Source: CAVTWS01 sp963732655 (GTDB lineage Bacteria; Actinomycetota; Acidimicrobiia; Acidimicrobiales; SHLQ01). Taken from it: a DNA stretch of 64,000 bases. A program made the position numbers and the translations under genes. Below are positions 8,947-17,615 of this stretch, in pieces. Every line of letters begins with the position of its first letter. Position 1 is the stretch's first letter. The notes below the pieces were generated by a model. The model was not told where the DNA came from and did no database searches. It worked only from the letters and a program-made list of their open reading frames with translations. The stretch is from positions 868,001 through 932,000 of the forward strand of contig CAVTAI010000001.1 in NCBI GenBank assembly GCA_963732655.1, in the 5' to 3' direction.

Positions 8947-10458
8947 CGGCTCCTCCCAGACCACGAGCTGCTCGGGGAGCTTGCGACGGGCGGTGCCGGC
9001 CGCGACCAGGTGGGCAACGACATCGGCCAGTCGGACCGTGACGTCCGGTTCGAATCGCGCCGCCACCGCCAGACGTTCGCCGGTCTCGGGGTCCGGCACG
9101 GTGAAACACGCCATCTCGACACCGCCGGGCAAGCCGGCCAGGGCGGCGTCGATCTCACCGAGTGAGATCTTCAGACCGTTGCGGTTCACGACTTCCTTCA
9201 GGCGTCCCACCACGGTCAGCCGACCATCGGCGACCTCGATCAGATCGCCGGTACGGAACCAACCATCGTCGAGGGCCTGCACGTCGTCGGCCGGGTCGAG
9301 GTAGCCGAGGAACAGGCCTGGGCCCCGCAGCAACCCCTCCTGCGGATGGTCGACCGATCCGATCCGGACCTCACTGCCTGGCATCAGGGCGCCGTCGTCG
9401 GAGAGTCGACGGTCGCGAGGGTCGTCTGGCAGGCTCCCCGAGAAGTTCGGCGCCTCCGACGAGCCGTACACTCGCACGATCTCGATGCCGAAGCGGTCGG
9501 TCGCCAGATCGAGCAAGGGCCGGGGCAGCATGGCACCCCCCAGGGCCAGCGTGCGGAGGGGAACACGGCGATCGGCCTCGACGGCGGCCCGGACGAGCCG
9601 CTCGGCGATGGCCGGGGCACCGCCGAGCAGCGTGGCCCCGACGGCCTCCATCCGTTCAAGGGCCGCGGCTGGTTCGAAGCGATCCTCGAGGACCAGGGTG
9701 GTGTGGTTGTCCGCCGACACGTGCATCTGCATGACACCGGCGCTGCTGCTCAACGGGCTGATCAGGAAGGTCACCGTTCCTGGATCCACCATGCAGATGC
9801 GGGCCATGTTGGCCGCGCCCGCCGTCAACGTGTCGAGCGAGTGGACCACCCCCTTCGGCCGCCCGGTCGTCCCGGATGTGAACAGCACCACGGCGGGGCG
9901 GTCTCGTGCCGGTTCGGGCCACGAGACGGGTGGTCCCGCCCCGCTCGCCCCGTTTGCCGTGAGATCGTCGAGGTCGATGGTCCGGCACTCCGCGGCCTCG
10001 GTGTCGACCAGGCGCTCGCCCTCGGCGTGGGCGACGACGATCGTCAACCGTCCACCCAGGGCCTCGCGGGCGTGGGTGACATCGGCCGGGCCGCAGCGCC
10101 GGTCCAGCAACGCCACGACGGCCCCGGCGCGGATGATGGCGTGATAGGCCACCACGGCCGCCGCGGTATTGCCGCTGATGAGGAGAACGGGATCGCCCGG
10201 TCCGATTCCGATCGATCGAAGGCGGCCCATCGCGGCCCCGACTCGGCTCGCCAGCTCGCCATACGTGAGCGTCACGGCGTTGTCGACCACGGCGAGCGAG
10301 TCCGGGGCGGCGGCCGCCGCCTCAACGCCATCGGACAATCGAGAGTCCCTCCACCACCCGGCGGCTCGGTAGGCGGCCACCCGATCGGCTGTCGAACGAG
10401 CCGATACGCGGTCGGCCAACCGCGTCATCGCGGTCGATTGCTCCGGTGCGTCGTGCAT
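8854..10458 (-). CDS. AMP-dependent acyl-CoA synthetase/ligase
   Basis: A 534-residue ANL-superfamily enzyme that adenylates a carboxylate and passes it to CoA. The P-loop is TSGTTGRPKGVVHS, the A5 region is VYGSSEAPNFSG, the hinge region is GWFRTGDLIEV...GRLKEVVNRNG, and the C-terminal catalytic lysine is in PRTPTGKVVRS. The N-terminal AAYRAAGWWRDSRLSD resembles the start of the ligase at 34593, so the two may be distant paralogues. ATG 10458 is supported by a leaderless-type promoter (TAGGCT then 7 nt). It is divergent from the SDR at 10542 and overlaps the 3' end of the acidic-protein gene by about 90 bp. Confidence 0.88.
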   Translation of the reverse strand: MHDAPEQSTAMTRLADRVSARSTADRVAAYRAAGWWRDSRLSDGVEAAAAAPDSLAVVDNAVTLTYGELASRVGAAMGRLRSIGIGPGDPVLLISGNTAAAVVAYHAIIRAGAVVALLDRRCGPADVTHAREALGGRLTIVVAHAEGERLVDTEAAECRTIDLDDLTANGASGAGPPVSWPEPARDRPAVVLFTSGTTGRPKGVVHSLDTLTAGAANMARICMVDPGTVTFLISPLSSSAGVMQMHVSADNHTTLVLEDRFEPAAALERMEAVGATLLGGAPAIAERLVRAAVEADRRVPLRTLALGGAMLPRPLLDLATDRFGIEIVRVYGSSEAPNFSGSLPDDPRDRRLSDDGALMPGSEVRIGSVDHPQEGLLRGPGLFLGYLDPADDVQALDDGWFRTGDLIEVADGRLTVVGRLKEVVNRNGLKISLGEIDAALAGLPGGVEMACFTVPDPETGERLAVAARFEPDVTVRLADVVAHLVAAGTARRKLPEQLVVWEEPLPRTPTGKVVRSRLVMEAASKTSELAPRLR

Positions 10459-10471
10459 CGTCGAGAGCCTA
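10459..10471 (-). promoter_or_regulatory. Leaderless-type -10 for the acyl-CoA ligase
   Basis: On the minus strand TAGGCT, then a 7-nt spacer (CTCGACG), then ATG at 10458. No Shine-Dalgarno sequence is present. Confidence 0.55.
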
Positions 10472-10541
10472 GGGTGAGCCGCACCGACCGCCGGACAGGA
10501 CTCGGGTCCTCGGCCCGCCGCAACCAGGAGACGTACGCCGG

Positions 10542-11298
10542 ATGAGCGACGACATGACGGGCCGGGTCGTCCTCGTGACCGGGGCGGCTCGCGGCCAAGG
10601 CCGGGCGATCGCGCAACGGTTGGTGACGGCCGGTGCCCAGGTCATCGCCGTCGATGTGCGGCCGGATGTCGCCGAGCTCGAAGCTGAGCGGCCCGACCAT
10701 GTCCTCGCCATCGACCTCGACATCACCGATGCCCGTTCGTGGAGCGCGGCCGTCGATCGCGGAGTTTCGCGTTTCGGCCGGCTCGACGGGTTGGTCAACA
10801 ACGCCGGAATCCTGCGCCGAGAACCGTTGGGCGAGGAGACATCCGAAGCCTTCGAGACCTTGTGGCGGGTCAACTGCCACGGCGCGTTCCTCGGTATCCA
10901 GGCGGTCCTGCCCCATTTCGCGCGCCGCCGGGCAGGGCGCCATCGTCAACACGTTGTCGACGGTCGCCATGACCGGGTGGAGCGAACACGTGGCGTACGC
11001 CTCGTCGAAGTGGGCTCTGCGTGGGCTCACCAAGGTCGCCGCGCTCGACCTTGCGGGGGATGGCATCCGCGTGAACGGCATCGCGCCCGGGCCGGTCCTC
11101 ACGCCCATGGTGGTCGACGACGACGATCCGGCGACCGCGGCGCGGCTGAGCCGCACGCCGCTCGGCCGAGCTGGGCTACCGACCGACATCGCCGAGCTGG
11201 TGCTGTTCCTGCTGTCGGACCGGTCGTCGTTCATCACCGGCGCGGAGATCGTCATCGACGGCGGCCAGACCGCCGGCGTGGTGCTCAGCCGGCGGTGA
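10542..11298 (+). CDS. Short-chain dehydrogenase/reductase, one frameshift
   Basis: A classical SDR of about 251 residues. The N-terminal frame gives the cofactor loop TGAARGQG, a Rossmann strand ending VIAVDVRP (acidic residue favouring NAD), and LVNNAGIL. Near 10921-10934 (cgcgccgccgggcag) the frame changes by +1. The second frame supplies GAIVNTLST, catalytic YASSK, the PG motif (IAPGPVLTPM) and the C-terminal FITGAEIVIDGGQ. Removing one C from the run restores a continuous protein, so a base-call error is likely. Start ATG 10542 has AGGAG about 11 nt upstream. The stop codon lies inside the first hairpin of the repeat array. Confidence 0.8.
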
Positions 11299-11453
11299 GC
11301 GCCGGCACGACAGCACAGCCCGGCGCTAACGCCGGCACGACAGCACAGCCCGGCGGTGAGCGCCGGCACGACAGCACAGCCCGGCGGTGAGCGCCGGCAC
11401 GACAGCACAGCCCGGCGCTAACGCCGGCACGACAGCACAGCCCGGCGGTGAGC
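11289..11453. repeat. Array of 30/31-bp direct repeats, each junction a hairpin
   Basis: Five contiguous units occupy 11301-11330, 11331-11361, 11362-11392, 11393-11422 and 11423-11453. The shared core is GCCGGCACGACAGCACAGCC. The junctions alternate between CCGGCG-CTAA-CGCCGG and CCGGCG-GTGAG-CGCCGG, so every junction forms a 6-bp G/C stem with a 4-5-nt loop. An additional stem at 11289-11305 contains the SDR stop codon. The array fills the whole gap between the convergent SDR and response-regulator genes. A bidirectional terminator or REP/BIME-like element is the most natural reading. There are no unique spacers, so it is not CRISPR. Confidence 0.9.
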
Positions 11454-11454
11454 G

Positions 11455-12615
11455 TCAGCCTCGTTGTTGCGCCTGGAGCCAGGCGACGACCGCCGCAACC
11501 CGGCGATTCTCGTCGGGGTCCTCGATCAGGTCGAGCTTGGTGAAGATCGATCGTACGTGGCTCTCGACTGTCTTGACCGAGCAGATGACGTCACGGGCGA
11601 TCGCCAGATTGGAACGACCTTGCGCCATGAGGTCGAGGACTCGACGTTCCGCACCGGTCAGCCTCGAGACCACGGCTCCGGCTGGTGTCGTGGTCAGGCG
11701 TGCGGTGACGGACGGGTCGATGACACAGCCGCCGTCCGCGACGGTACGGCAACTGGAGACGAACTCGTCCAGGTCGCCGACGCGCTCCTTCAGGATGTAG
11801 CCGACGGACGTCGGAGCATGGGTGAGGAGCAGCGCCGCGGCCGACGGCTCGACGTGCTGGCTCAGCACGACGATGGCGAGGTCCGGTCGTTCGGACCGCA
11901 GCATCGACGCCGCCCGCAGCCCCTCGTCGGTCTGGGTCGGCGGCATGCGGATGTCGGTGACGACGAGGGCGGGTTCGGTCCGACGGGCGATGTCCAGGAG
12001 CGTGTCGAAGTCGTCCGCCTCGCCCACCACCTCGAATCCCGCCTCGCTCAACAGGCGGCAGACACCGGCGCGGATGAGGGCCACGTCGTCGGCCACGACG
12101 ACCGTGCACCCGGAGCTCGCCCGCGCGGGCTCCCACGCCAGCCGCCAGAACGTGGTCGGCTCCGTCAATCCGTTCAGCACGTCGGTTTCGCAGTCGGTGA
12201 AGCGGTGTGATCCTCGCCGCCCCACGAGTTGCCGTACCAGGTCCGACACCACCACGGTGCCCGGTGCGGCTCGTTCGGACAGGCGTCGCGCCACGACGAC
12301 GATCTCGCTGTTGAGGTCGGCGTCATCGTGGTCGACGATCTCACCGACGTGCACGCCTGAGCGTCGCATCAGCGGTTCGACGAACTCATGGGCCTGCTGC
12401 TGCAACGCCTCGGCGGCGGCCAACGCCTGGTGTGCGGAGCCGAACAGCGCCAGAATCCCGTCGCCGGTCGCCTTGGTGACCCGACCTCCCGCGTGTTCAA
12501 CGACCTCGCGAGCCCTTCGCCGGTAGGTCGCGAGCGATGTGACTCCGGCTTCCCCGCGCTCGAGGATCGACGGCATCGGGGCGGCGAGATCGGTGAACAG
12601 CACCGTCGTCGTCAT
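11455..12615 (-). CDS. Response regulator with N-terminal class III cyclase-like domain, receiver and LuxR HTH
   Basis: A 386-residue three-domain protein. Residues ~1-165 are a class III nucleotidyl-cyclase homology domain: metal-Asp motif LFTDLA, second Asp in KATGDGILALF, and GVHVGEI. The usual NxxxR element is altered (VVVARR, no Asn), so cyclase activity is doubtful. Residues ~170-300 form a receiver domain with acidic pair VVVADDV, phospho-acceptor Asp in VVTDIRMPP and conserved Lys in YILKE. The C-terminal NarL/LuxR helix-turn-helix is LTGAERRVLDLMAQGRSN followed by KTVESHVRSIF. ATG 12615 overlaps the upstream stop as ATGA. It is the last gene of a sensor-kinase operon and is probably phosphorylated by the kinase at 14182-15996. 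Confidence 0.85.
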   Translation of the reverse strand: MTTTVLFTDLAAPMPSILERGEAGVTSLATYRRRAREVVEHAGGRVTKATGDGILALFGSAHQALAAAEALQQQAHEFVEPLMRRSGVHVGEIVDHDDADLNSEIVVVARRLSERAAPGTVVVSDLVRQLVGRRGSHRFTDCETDVLNGLTEPTTFWRLAWEPARASSGCTVVVADDVALIRAGVCRLLSEAGFEVVGEADDFDTLLDIARRTEPALVVTDIRMPPTQTDEGLRAASMLRSERPDLAIVVLSQHVEPSAAALLLTHAPTSVGYILKERVGDLDEFVSSCRTVADGGCVIDPSVTARLTTTPAGAVVSRLTGAERRVLDLMAQGRSNLAIARDVICSVKTVESHVRSIFTKLDLIEDPDENRRVAAVVAWLQAQQRG

Positions 12616-14185
12616 GGGCCAACCCGACACGGGATGTACACGAACGTCTCACCCGCGACCTGCTCGACGGTGCCGCCGAGTGCGGTCACCCGATCCACGA
12701 GGTCAGCGTCATCGATCGGTTTCGTGCGCCGCACGGCGAGTACGCCTTCCTCGGCGACGAACGTCGCCGAGGCATCGTCGCGGGCTGCGAGGTACGCCGT
12801 CATCTCGACCACCGCGTCCAGCCGCTCACGTGGCGACCCTCGCCCACCGTCGAACACGCCCGCCAGTCCACCATCTCGCAGCTCGGCCGGAAACACGCCG
12901 TGCGATAGTGCCCGGATCGCCGCCGTCGCCACGGCGACGACGTCGGCCGCGACCCCGACGTCTCCGCCCGAACGGAGGGCAGCTGCGGTCCGGCGTAGGT
13001 CCGCCAGGACTCCGTGTCGGAGCTCATTCGAGAGCGAGCGTCGCGCGACTTCGTCCGCGACCAGCAAACGAGCGGCGGCCCGGGCCGCGTCGGCGGCGTG
13101 CCCTTCGGCCGCGGCCGCCGACGCCTCGGCGTCGAGCGTCGAGCCGGCGATCGCGGCAGCAAACGCCAGATACTCCGGCACGTCGGCGAGTACGGGGTCG
13201 TGCTCGAGCGCCGCGACGGGGCGACCGGCGACCGTCACGACGGTCCGCCCGGCCGCCGGCGGTGCCTGCAGATCGCGGCTGAGTCCAAGTGTCGGATCTC
13301 CCACCCAGGTTCGCAGACGCCGCACGAGATCGTCGGAGCTCGCGGCGTGGATGGCGATCGAGCCTGAGGGCAACCGCGTCAGCCTCGGTCGGACCGCCAG
13401 GAGGTAGGCGAACGTGCCCGTGTTCACTGCCATGGCGAGCAACGGCAGGTTCACCGCGAACACCGACGCCGCAGGCCGGTAACCGCCGACCGATTCGGTC
13501 GTCTCGCGCCACACGTCCGCAGGCAAGACGTGCACCACCCGTTCGACGGCCAGGGCCACGCCGAACGCGGCCAGCGATCGTCCTGCCGCATCGAGCCGAC
13601 CGTGCTGACGCCGGGACGCCAACACCACACCGGCCACCACGGAGACAGCGATCATGGACTGCGCCCCGAGGAGCAGGCGAGCCACCCAGTCCACCGGCTC
13701 CTGGACCGGGTGATCGGAATTCCACGCACCACCGGTCGCTTCGGTCGGCGTGCCGGGTCCACCCGCACCGCCGATCACCGACGCCATCACGGCCAGCGCG
13801 GCGCCCACCGGTACCAGCCGCAGGATCGACGGCGACGACGGCAGCTGGACGTGAGCCAGGAACCAGGCCGGGACGAGTGCGCCCGCGAGCCAAGCGGCGC
13901 CGGTGACCATGAGAAACAGCGTGCTCACCTCGACGTGGCGCAGCAGCGAGAGAAGTGGCCACACCGCCAGCAGCGCGAACCCGACCGCGCGCCCGGAACG
14001 CCCCGGACCACCACGGCGCCGGCGAGGGCCATGACGATCGCCGAGATGCCGACGGCCGTCGGAGCCGCCGAGCCGGCGTCGATCGCGCCGGTCGCCACGG
14101 CGTAGGCGACCGCGGCGGCGGTGCAGGCGCCGAGGCCGAGCGTCATCGCCACCGTCCAGGCCGATGCAGGGACCTCACGGTTCAT
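12612..14185 (-). CDS. Membrane sensor with degenerate histidine-kinase region, one frameshift
   Basis: About 524 residues once one base is restored. ATG 14185 overlaps the upstream kinase stop (ATGA) and opens a hydrophobic N-terminus. Near 13998-14005 the frame changes; adding a G to the GGG run joins it to the long downstream frame. The fused protein has several membrane helices in its first ~250 residues. A HisKA_3-like helix follows (SLSNELRHGVLADLRR), with His in RHG instead of the usual LHDG. No N-box, G-box or recognisable HATPase domain is visible at the C-terminus. I infer a catalytically dead partner or modulator of the true kinase encoded just upstream. Residues such as FVAEEGVLAVRRTK could be a vestigial ATPase fold. 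Confidence 0.65.
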
Positions 14186-15996
14186 CGAGGGTCTCCCTGC
14201 CCTCGCTCGACGACGAACACCAACGTGGTCCCGCCACCCGGCTTCTCGGCGAGTTCGGCACGGCCCGCAGTTCCCATCCGGGCGATCAGCGACGACGGCA
14301 CCTCGTGAAGCCCGCCCCGCCCGTCATCGGCAACGGCAAGCTCGACGGCCGACCCACGAACGTCGAGCCACAGGTCGAGGCGCGTCGCCGCCGCGTGTTT
14401 CAGGGCGTTCGCCACCGCGTCGTTCGCCGCCAACCACAGCCGGCTCGCGTCGGGGTCGTCAGGAGGAAGGTCGCCCCGGCATCGCACCGAGCAGGGAATC
14501 GGGCACGTCGCCGCCAGCGTCTTCAAGGCCGGGGCCAGTCCATGATCCAGCACCGCCAGGCGCACACCGTTGACGAGCCGGTCCACATCATCCGCGACCG
14601 CATCCAGGGCATCCGCCGCCGCTATCGCATCTGGGACGGCTGCCGCCGCCATCGCATCTGGGACGGCTGCCGCCGCCATCGCATCTGGAGCGGCGGTCAC
14701 AGGGGAGGCCGACGGTGCCCGCGCCGTCAGGGCCAACTGCATTCGGAGGGCGACCAGCTGTTGTTGCACGCCGTCGTGCAGGTCGCGCTCCAGGCGTGAC
14801 CGAGCGCCGTCCTGGCGGGCCAGCACCTCCCGTTGAAGTGCCCGCAGCTCGGCGAGTCGAGCGGTGGCCTCGGCTCGTCGGCGCGCCCGGGTGAGGTCGA
14901 CGGCGACCACTGCGGCGGCGGCCTCCACGGCGGCCGGCGAGGCGTGTTCACCCACCTCGAGCGCGGCGATCGTCGTGCCGTGGTCGACCAGGGCGATCGC
15001 CCGGCTCGTCGGAGGGTCAGACATCGTGCCGTCGGCCGTCACCCACCCCCCGCTCGGGCGTGCGAACAGCAGACCGATCGAATCCATAGGGTTCAGAGCG
15101 TCCGACACGAGCCGTTCGCCCAGCTCGACGGTGCCGGTCTCGGCGACCACCCGCAGCACCGCTGACCGTCGACGCGCCGCAACGACGAGAAGAACCCCGA
15201 CGGCCCCGAACCGGCCGTAGTCGACGACGGTGCGCGTCACCCCGACCAGCGTTGTCGAGCCGTTCGCCTGCTCGAGGTCGCGTGCGAGCACATTGGACAC
15301 CAGCAGCCAGTAGTCCCCGATCGCCATCGTCCACACCGCTACATACGCAGGCCCCGCGACCTGTCGGAGGGGCCGGGGGAGTCGTCGTCGTCGAGTTCCG
15401 ACGGCGACCAGCAACGCGGTGGGAGCGACGCCCAGGACGAGGACGCCGACGAACGCCTCCCGCAGGACACCGAGTGCGTGACCGCCGAAATGCGGCAGGT
15501 TCCAGTCGGGCCGACCCCACGGCGGGGACGCCTGGAGATCGCCGACGAACGGCGCCGCCATCAAGACGATGGCCACGGCCGCCAGCGTCACCGCGACCGG
15601 TCGACGCCAGCGGGGGTCGAGTCGACCCATCGGCCAGGTGAGCACGGCGAGAGCAGTGAGTGACCGAAAGATCGGAACGGTGGGCAACGCCACCCACGCG
15701 GCGACCGGGCTCGGCCAGAACAGCGTGGCGAACCATCCGGTGAAGGCCACTCCGGCCACGAACATCCAGCCGCCGAGCCGCGCTGGTCGGGCCGACACCA
15801 TGAGCCAGGCTCCAGACCACATCATCGCCCACGACGACCCGAGTGCGGTGATCACGGCCGCCGCGCTGGACGGCCACCAGCTCGATCCGGGAGCGCGGTC
15901 ATCCCAGTTCGCGGCAGCCAAAGCGGTGGAAGCCAGGGCAGCAGCCGAGCCGCAGAACACCAGCAGCGCGACCGCCAGCCGAATTCGCCGTTTCAT
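14182..15996 (-). CDS. Membrane histidine kinase (NarX/DesK-type, HisKA_3)
   Basis: A 604-residue two-component sensor. The first ~275 residues are largely hydrophobic (roughly eight membrane helices, a 7TM-like input domain). A GAF-like region (ALVDHGTTIAALEVGE) precedes the dimerisation helix with phospho-acceptor His407 in RDLHDGVQQQLVALRMQ. The HATPase domain has AANDAVANALKHA (N-box) and DDGRGG. An Ala-rich insert between the two is made of tandem PDAMAAAAV units. ATG 15996 was chosen because the hydrophobic segment begins directly after MKRRIRLAV; upstream in-frame starts at 16020 and 16074 are possible. It heads a three-gene overlapping operon ending in the LuxR-type regulator. Confidence 0.85.
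   Translation of the reverse strand: MKRRIRLAVALLVFCGSAAALASTALAAANWDDRAPGSSWWPSSAAAVITALGSSWAMMWSGAWLMVSARPARLGGWMFVAGVAFTGWFATLFWPSPVAAWVALPTVPIFRSLTALAVLTWPMGRLDPRWRRPVAVTLAAVAIVLMAAPFVGDLQASPPWGRPDWNLPHFGGHALGVLREAFVGVLVLGVAPTALLVAVGTRRRRLPRPLRQVAGPAYVAVWTMAIGDYWLLVSNVLARDLEQANGSTTLVGVTRTVVDYGRFGAVGVLLVVAARRRSAVLRVVAETGTVELGERLVSDALNPMDSIGLLFARPSGGWVTADGTMSDPPTSRAIALVDHGTTIAALEVGEHASPAAVEAAAAVVAVDLTRARRRAEATARLAELRALQREVLARQDGARSRLERDLHDGVQQQLVALRMQLALTARAPSASPVTAAPDAMAAAAVPDAMAAAAVPDAIAAADALDAVADDVDRLVNGVRLAVLDHGLAPALKTLAATCPIPCSVRCRGDLPPDDPDASRLWLAANDAVANALKHAAATRLDLWLDVRGSAVELAVADDGRGGLHEVPSSLIARMGTAGRAELAEKPGGGTTLVFVVERGQGDPR
14627..14690. repeat. 27-bp tandem repeat inside the kinase gene
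   Basis: Two perfect 27-bp copies (14627-14653 and 14654-14680, beginning gcatctgggacggctgcc) and the first bases of a third. In frame they give nine-residue PDAMAAAAV repeats between the phospho-acceptor helix and the ATPase domain. Confidence 0.88.
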
Positions 15997-16114
15997 GGGC
16001 TTCACACTCAACGAACCCATACTTGCGCACATCGGGGGCAGCCCGGAGATGCTCGGCCCGGCAACCGGGGTCACCCCCGATGTATCGACGCCGGCGCTCG
16101 TTCAATCTGGCGGT

Positions 16115-16306
16115 ATGACCACCGCTGCCCGATCACCCCGTCGCTCGATCTGGACTCGTCGTTTGATCGCCTCGTCCGTCGCGATTCTGGCGCCCGTGGC
16201 CCTGGCGATCGCCAACCCGTCGCCCTCGGCGTCGAGTGAGGAGAGGTCGGACCAGCCGCCGACGACACTGGAGTTCCTCTCCTCCATGCACGACGTCGAC
16301 CGGTGA
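16115..16306 (+). CDS. Small putative exported or membrane peptide (63 aa)
   Basis: Family not recognised. The 63 residues begin with a basic stretch (RSPRRSIWTRR), then a hydrophobic core (LIASSVAILAPVALAIA) that could be a signal peptide or anchor, then a polar Ser/Glu-rich tail ending MHDVDR. ATG 16115 lies in the divergent gap upstream of the kinase operon, and the stop is 16 bp before the convergent acyl-CoA dehydrogenase. No clear ribosome-binding site is present, so the call rests on amino-acid composition alone. Confidence 0.4.
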   Translation: MTTAARSPRRSIWTRRLIASSVAILAPVALAIANPSPSASSEERSDQPPTTLEFLSSMHDVDR

Positions 16307-16322
16307 GACGGGGTCGATCCGT

Positions 16323-17615
16323 TCAGCGGCTCGGGCTCGAGTTGCCGGTTGGGACATCTCGAAAGGGGATGTCGCGATCGATCGCCGGATCGCGGGGCAT
16401 GCCGAGGACGCGTTCGGCGATGACGTTGCGGGCCATCTCTACGGTGCCGCCGCCGATGCTGCCGGTCTGGCGCATCAGGAACTGGGTGCCGACGCCGCCG
16501 ACCGTGCCGTCGTCATCGGTCCACGCACCGCCGGCGCTGCCCGCGAGCTCCATGCCGATCGTGCCCATGCGGGCCGATGACGTGCAGTGGAGCAGCTTGC
16601 CGATCGCCGCCGCCTGATCGGACAGGCCCTTCGACATGATCCCGTCGCGGATCCGGACGGCCAGGTGTTTGCCGACCACCTCGAGCATCTCCGCCTCGCC
16701 GACGAGGCTCTGGGCGATCGGATCCTCGAGACGACCGGCATCCCGGGCGATCTCCCACATGACCGAGCCGCCCACCCGCCCCTGGGTCGTGCCGCTGGGC
16801 AGCGTCACGTAGGGCGAGTTGTAGAGCATGCGTTCGTGGAACATCCATCGGGTGCCCACGGTCCAGCCGTCGTTGACCTCGCCCACCCGATCCGAATCGG
16901 GGACGCGCACGTCGGTCAGGAACTCCTGGCAGAACTCCCGGTTGCCGTCGAGCATCTCGATGCGGTGCATCTCGATGCCCTCGCGGGTGATGGGCAGGAT
17001 GAACACGGTGAGACCGCGGTGTTTCGGGGCGTCCCAGTTGGTGCGGGCCAGGCAGAGGCCCCAATCCGACCACCACGCCCCGGTCGTCCAGATCTTGGAG
17101 CCACTGAGCAACCATTCGTCGCCATCACGCACGGCGCTGGTGCGCGCCCCGGCGGTGTCGGAGCCGCCCCCGGGTTCGGAGAGGAACTGCATCCAGATCT
17201 CGTCGCCCGTGAGCATGGCCGGGATGTGACGGAGCTTCTGCTCCTCGGTCCCGAAGTCGAGCAGCACCCCGAGGCAGGGGGACATCGTCGGCGATTGCAG
17301 CTTGCGCGGGTACTGGTAACCCGCGAGCTCCTCGTTGAGGGCCACCTGGTGCGCCGGGGTGAGGCCCCGACCGCCGTAGGCCTTCGGTACGCAGATCCCG
17401 GCGAACCCACCGTCCCACAGGAGCCGCTGGAGGCGACGGTCCTCGGCGACGTCGGCGAGCTCCACCTCGTCCGGGACGTTGCGCATGGCGATCTCGATCC
17501 GACCGACATGCCGGAAGTGCGCACGGATGTAGGACCGCGCCCGCAGGCGGAACTGGTCGAGGTGCTCCACGTCTGCGTCCCCGGCGCCTGCCTGAGGCGT
17601 CTCGACGGCGCTCAC
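16323..17615 (-). CDS. Acyl-CoA dehydrogenase (last gene of ACAD/APH operon)
   Basis: A 430-residue FAD-dependent acyl-CoA dehydrogenase introducing an alpha,beta double bond into an acyl-CoA. Family signatures are ICVPKAYGGRGL, MQFLSEPGGGSDTAG (the FAD/substrate-loop region), GSKIWTTGAWWSDW and the C-terminal GGGTVEMARNVIAERVLGMP. GTG 17615 overlaps the stop of the upstream ACAD as GTGA, so the two are translationally coupled. This pairing resembles heteromeric FadE pairs of steroid side-chain degradation, in which two unequal ACADs form one enzyme. That comparison is inference from layout and length. Confidence 0.85.
   Translation of the reverse strand: MSAVETPQAGAGDADVEHLDQFRLRARSYIRAHFRHVGRIEIAMRNVPDEVELADVAEDRRLQRLLWDGGFAGICVPKAYGGRGLTPAHQVALNEELAGYQYPRKLQSPTMSPCLGVLLDFGTEEQKLRHIPAMLTGDEIWMQFLSEPGGGSDTAGARTSAVRDGDEWLLSGSKIWTTGAWWSDWGLCLARTNWDAPKHRGLTVFILPITREGIEMHRIEMLDGNREFCQEFLTDVRVPDSDRVGEVNDGWTVGTRWMFHERMLYNSPYVTLPSGTTQGRVGGSVMWEIARDAGRLEDPIAQSLVGEAEMLEVVGKHLAVRIRDGIMSKGLSDQAAAIGKLLHCTSSARMGTIGMELAGSAGGAWTDDDGTVGGVGTQFLMRQTGSIGGGTVEMARNVIAERVLGMPRDPAIDRDIPFRDVPTGNSSPSR

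Noticed and set aside
11301..11453. CRISPR array
   Set aside because: Units are contiguous and nearly identical, with no unique spacers and no cas genes in the window.
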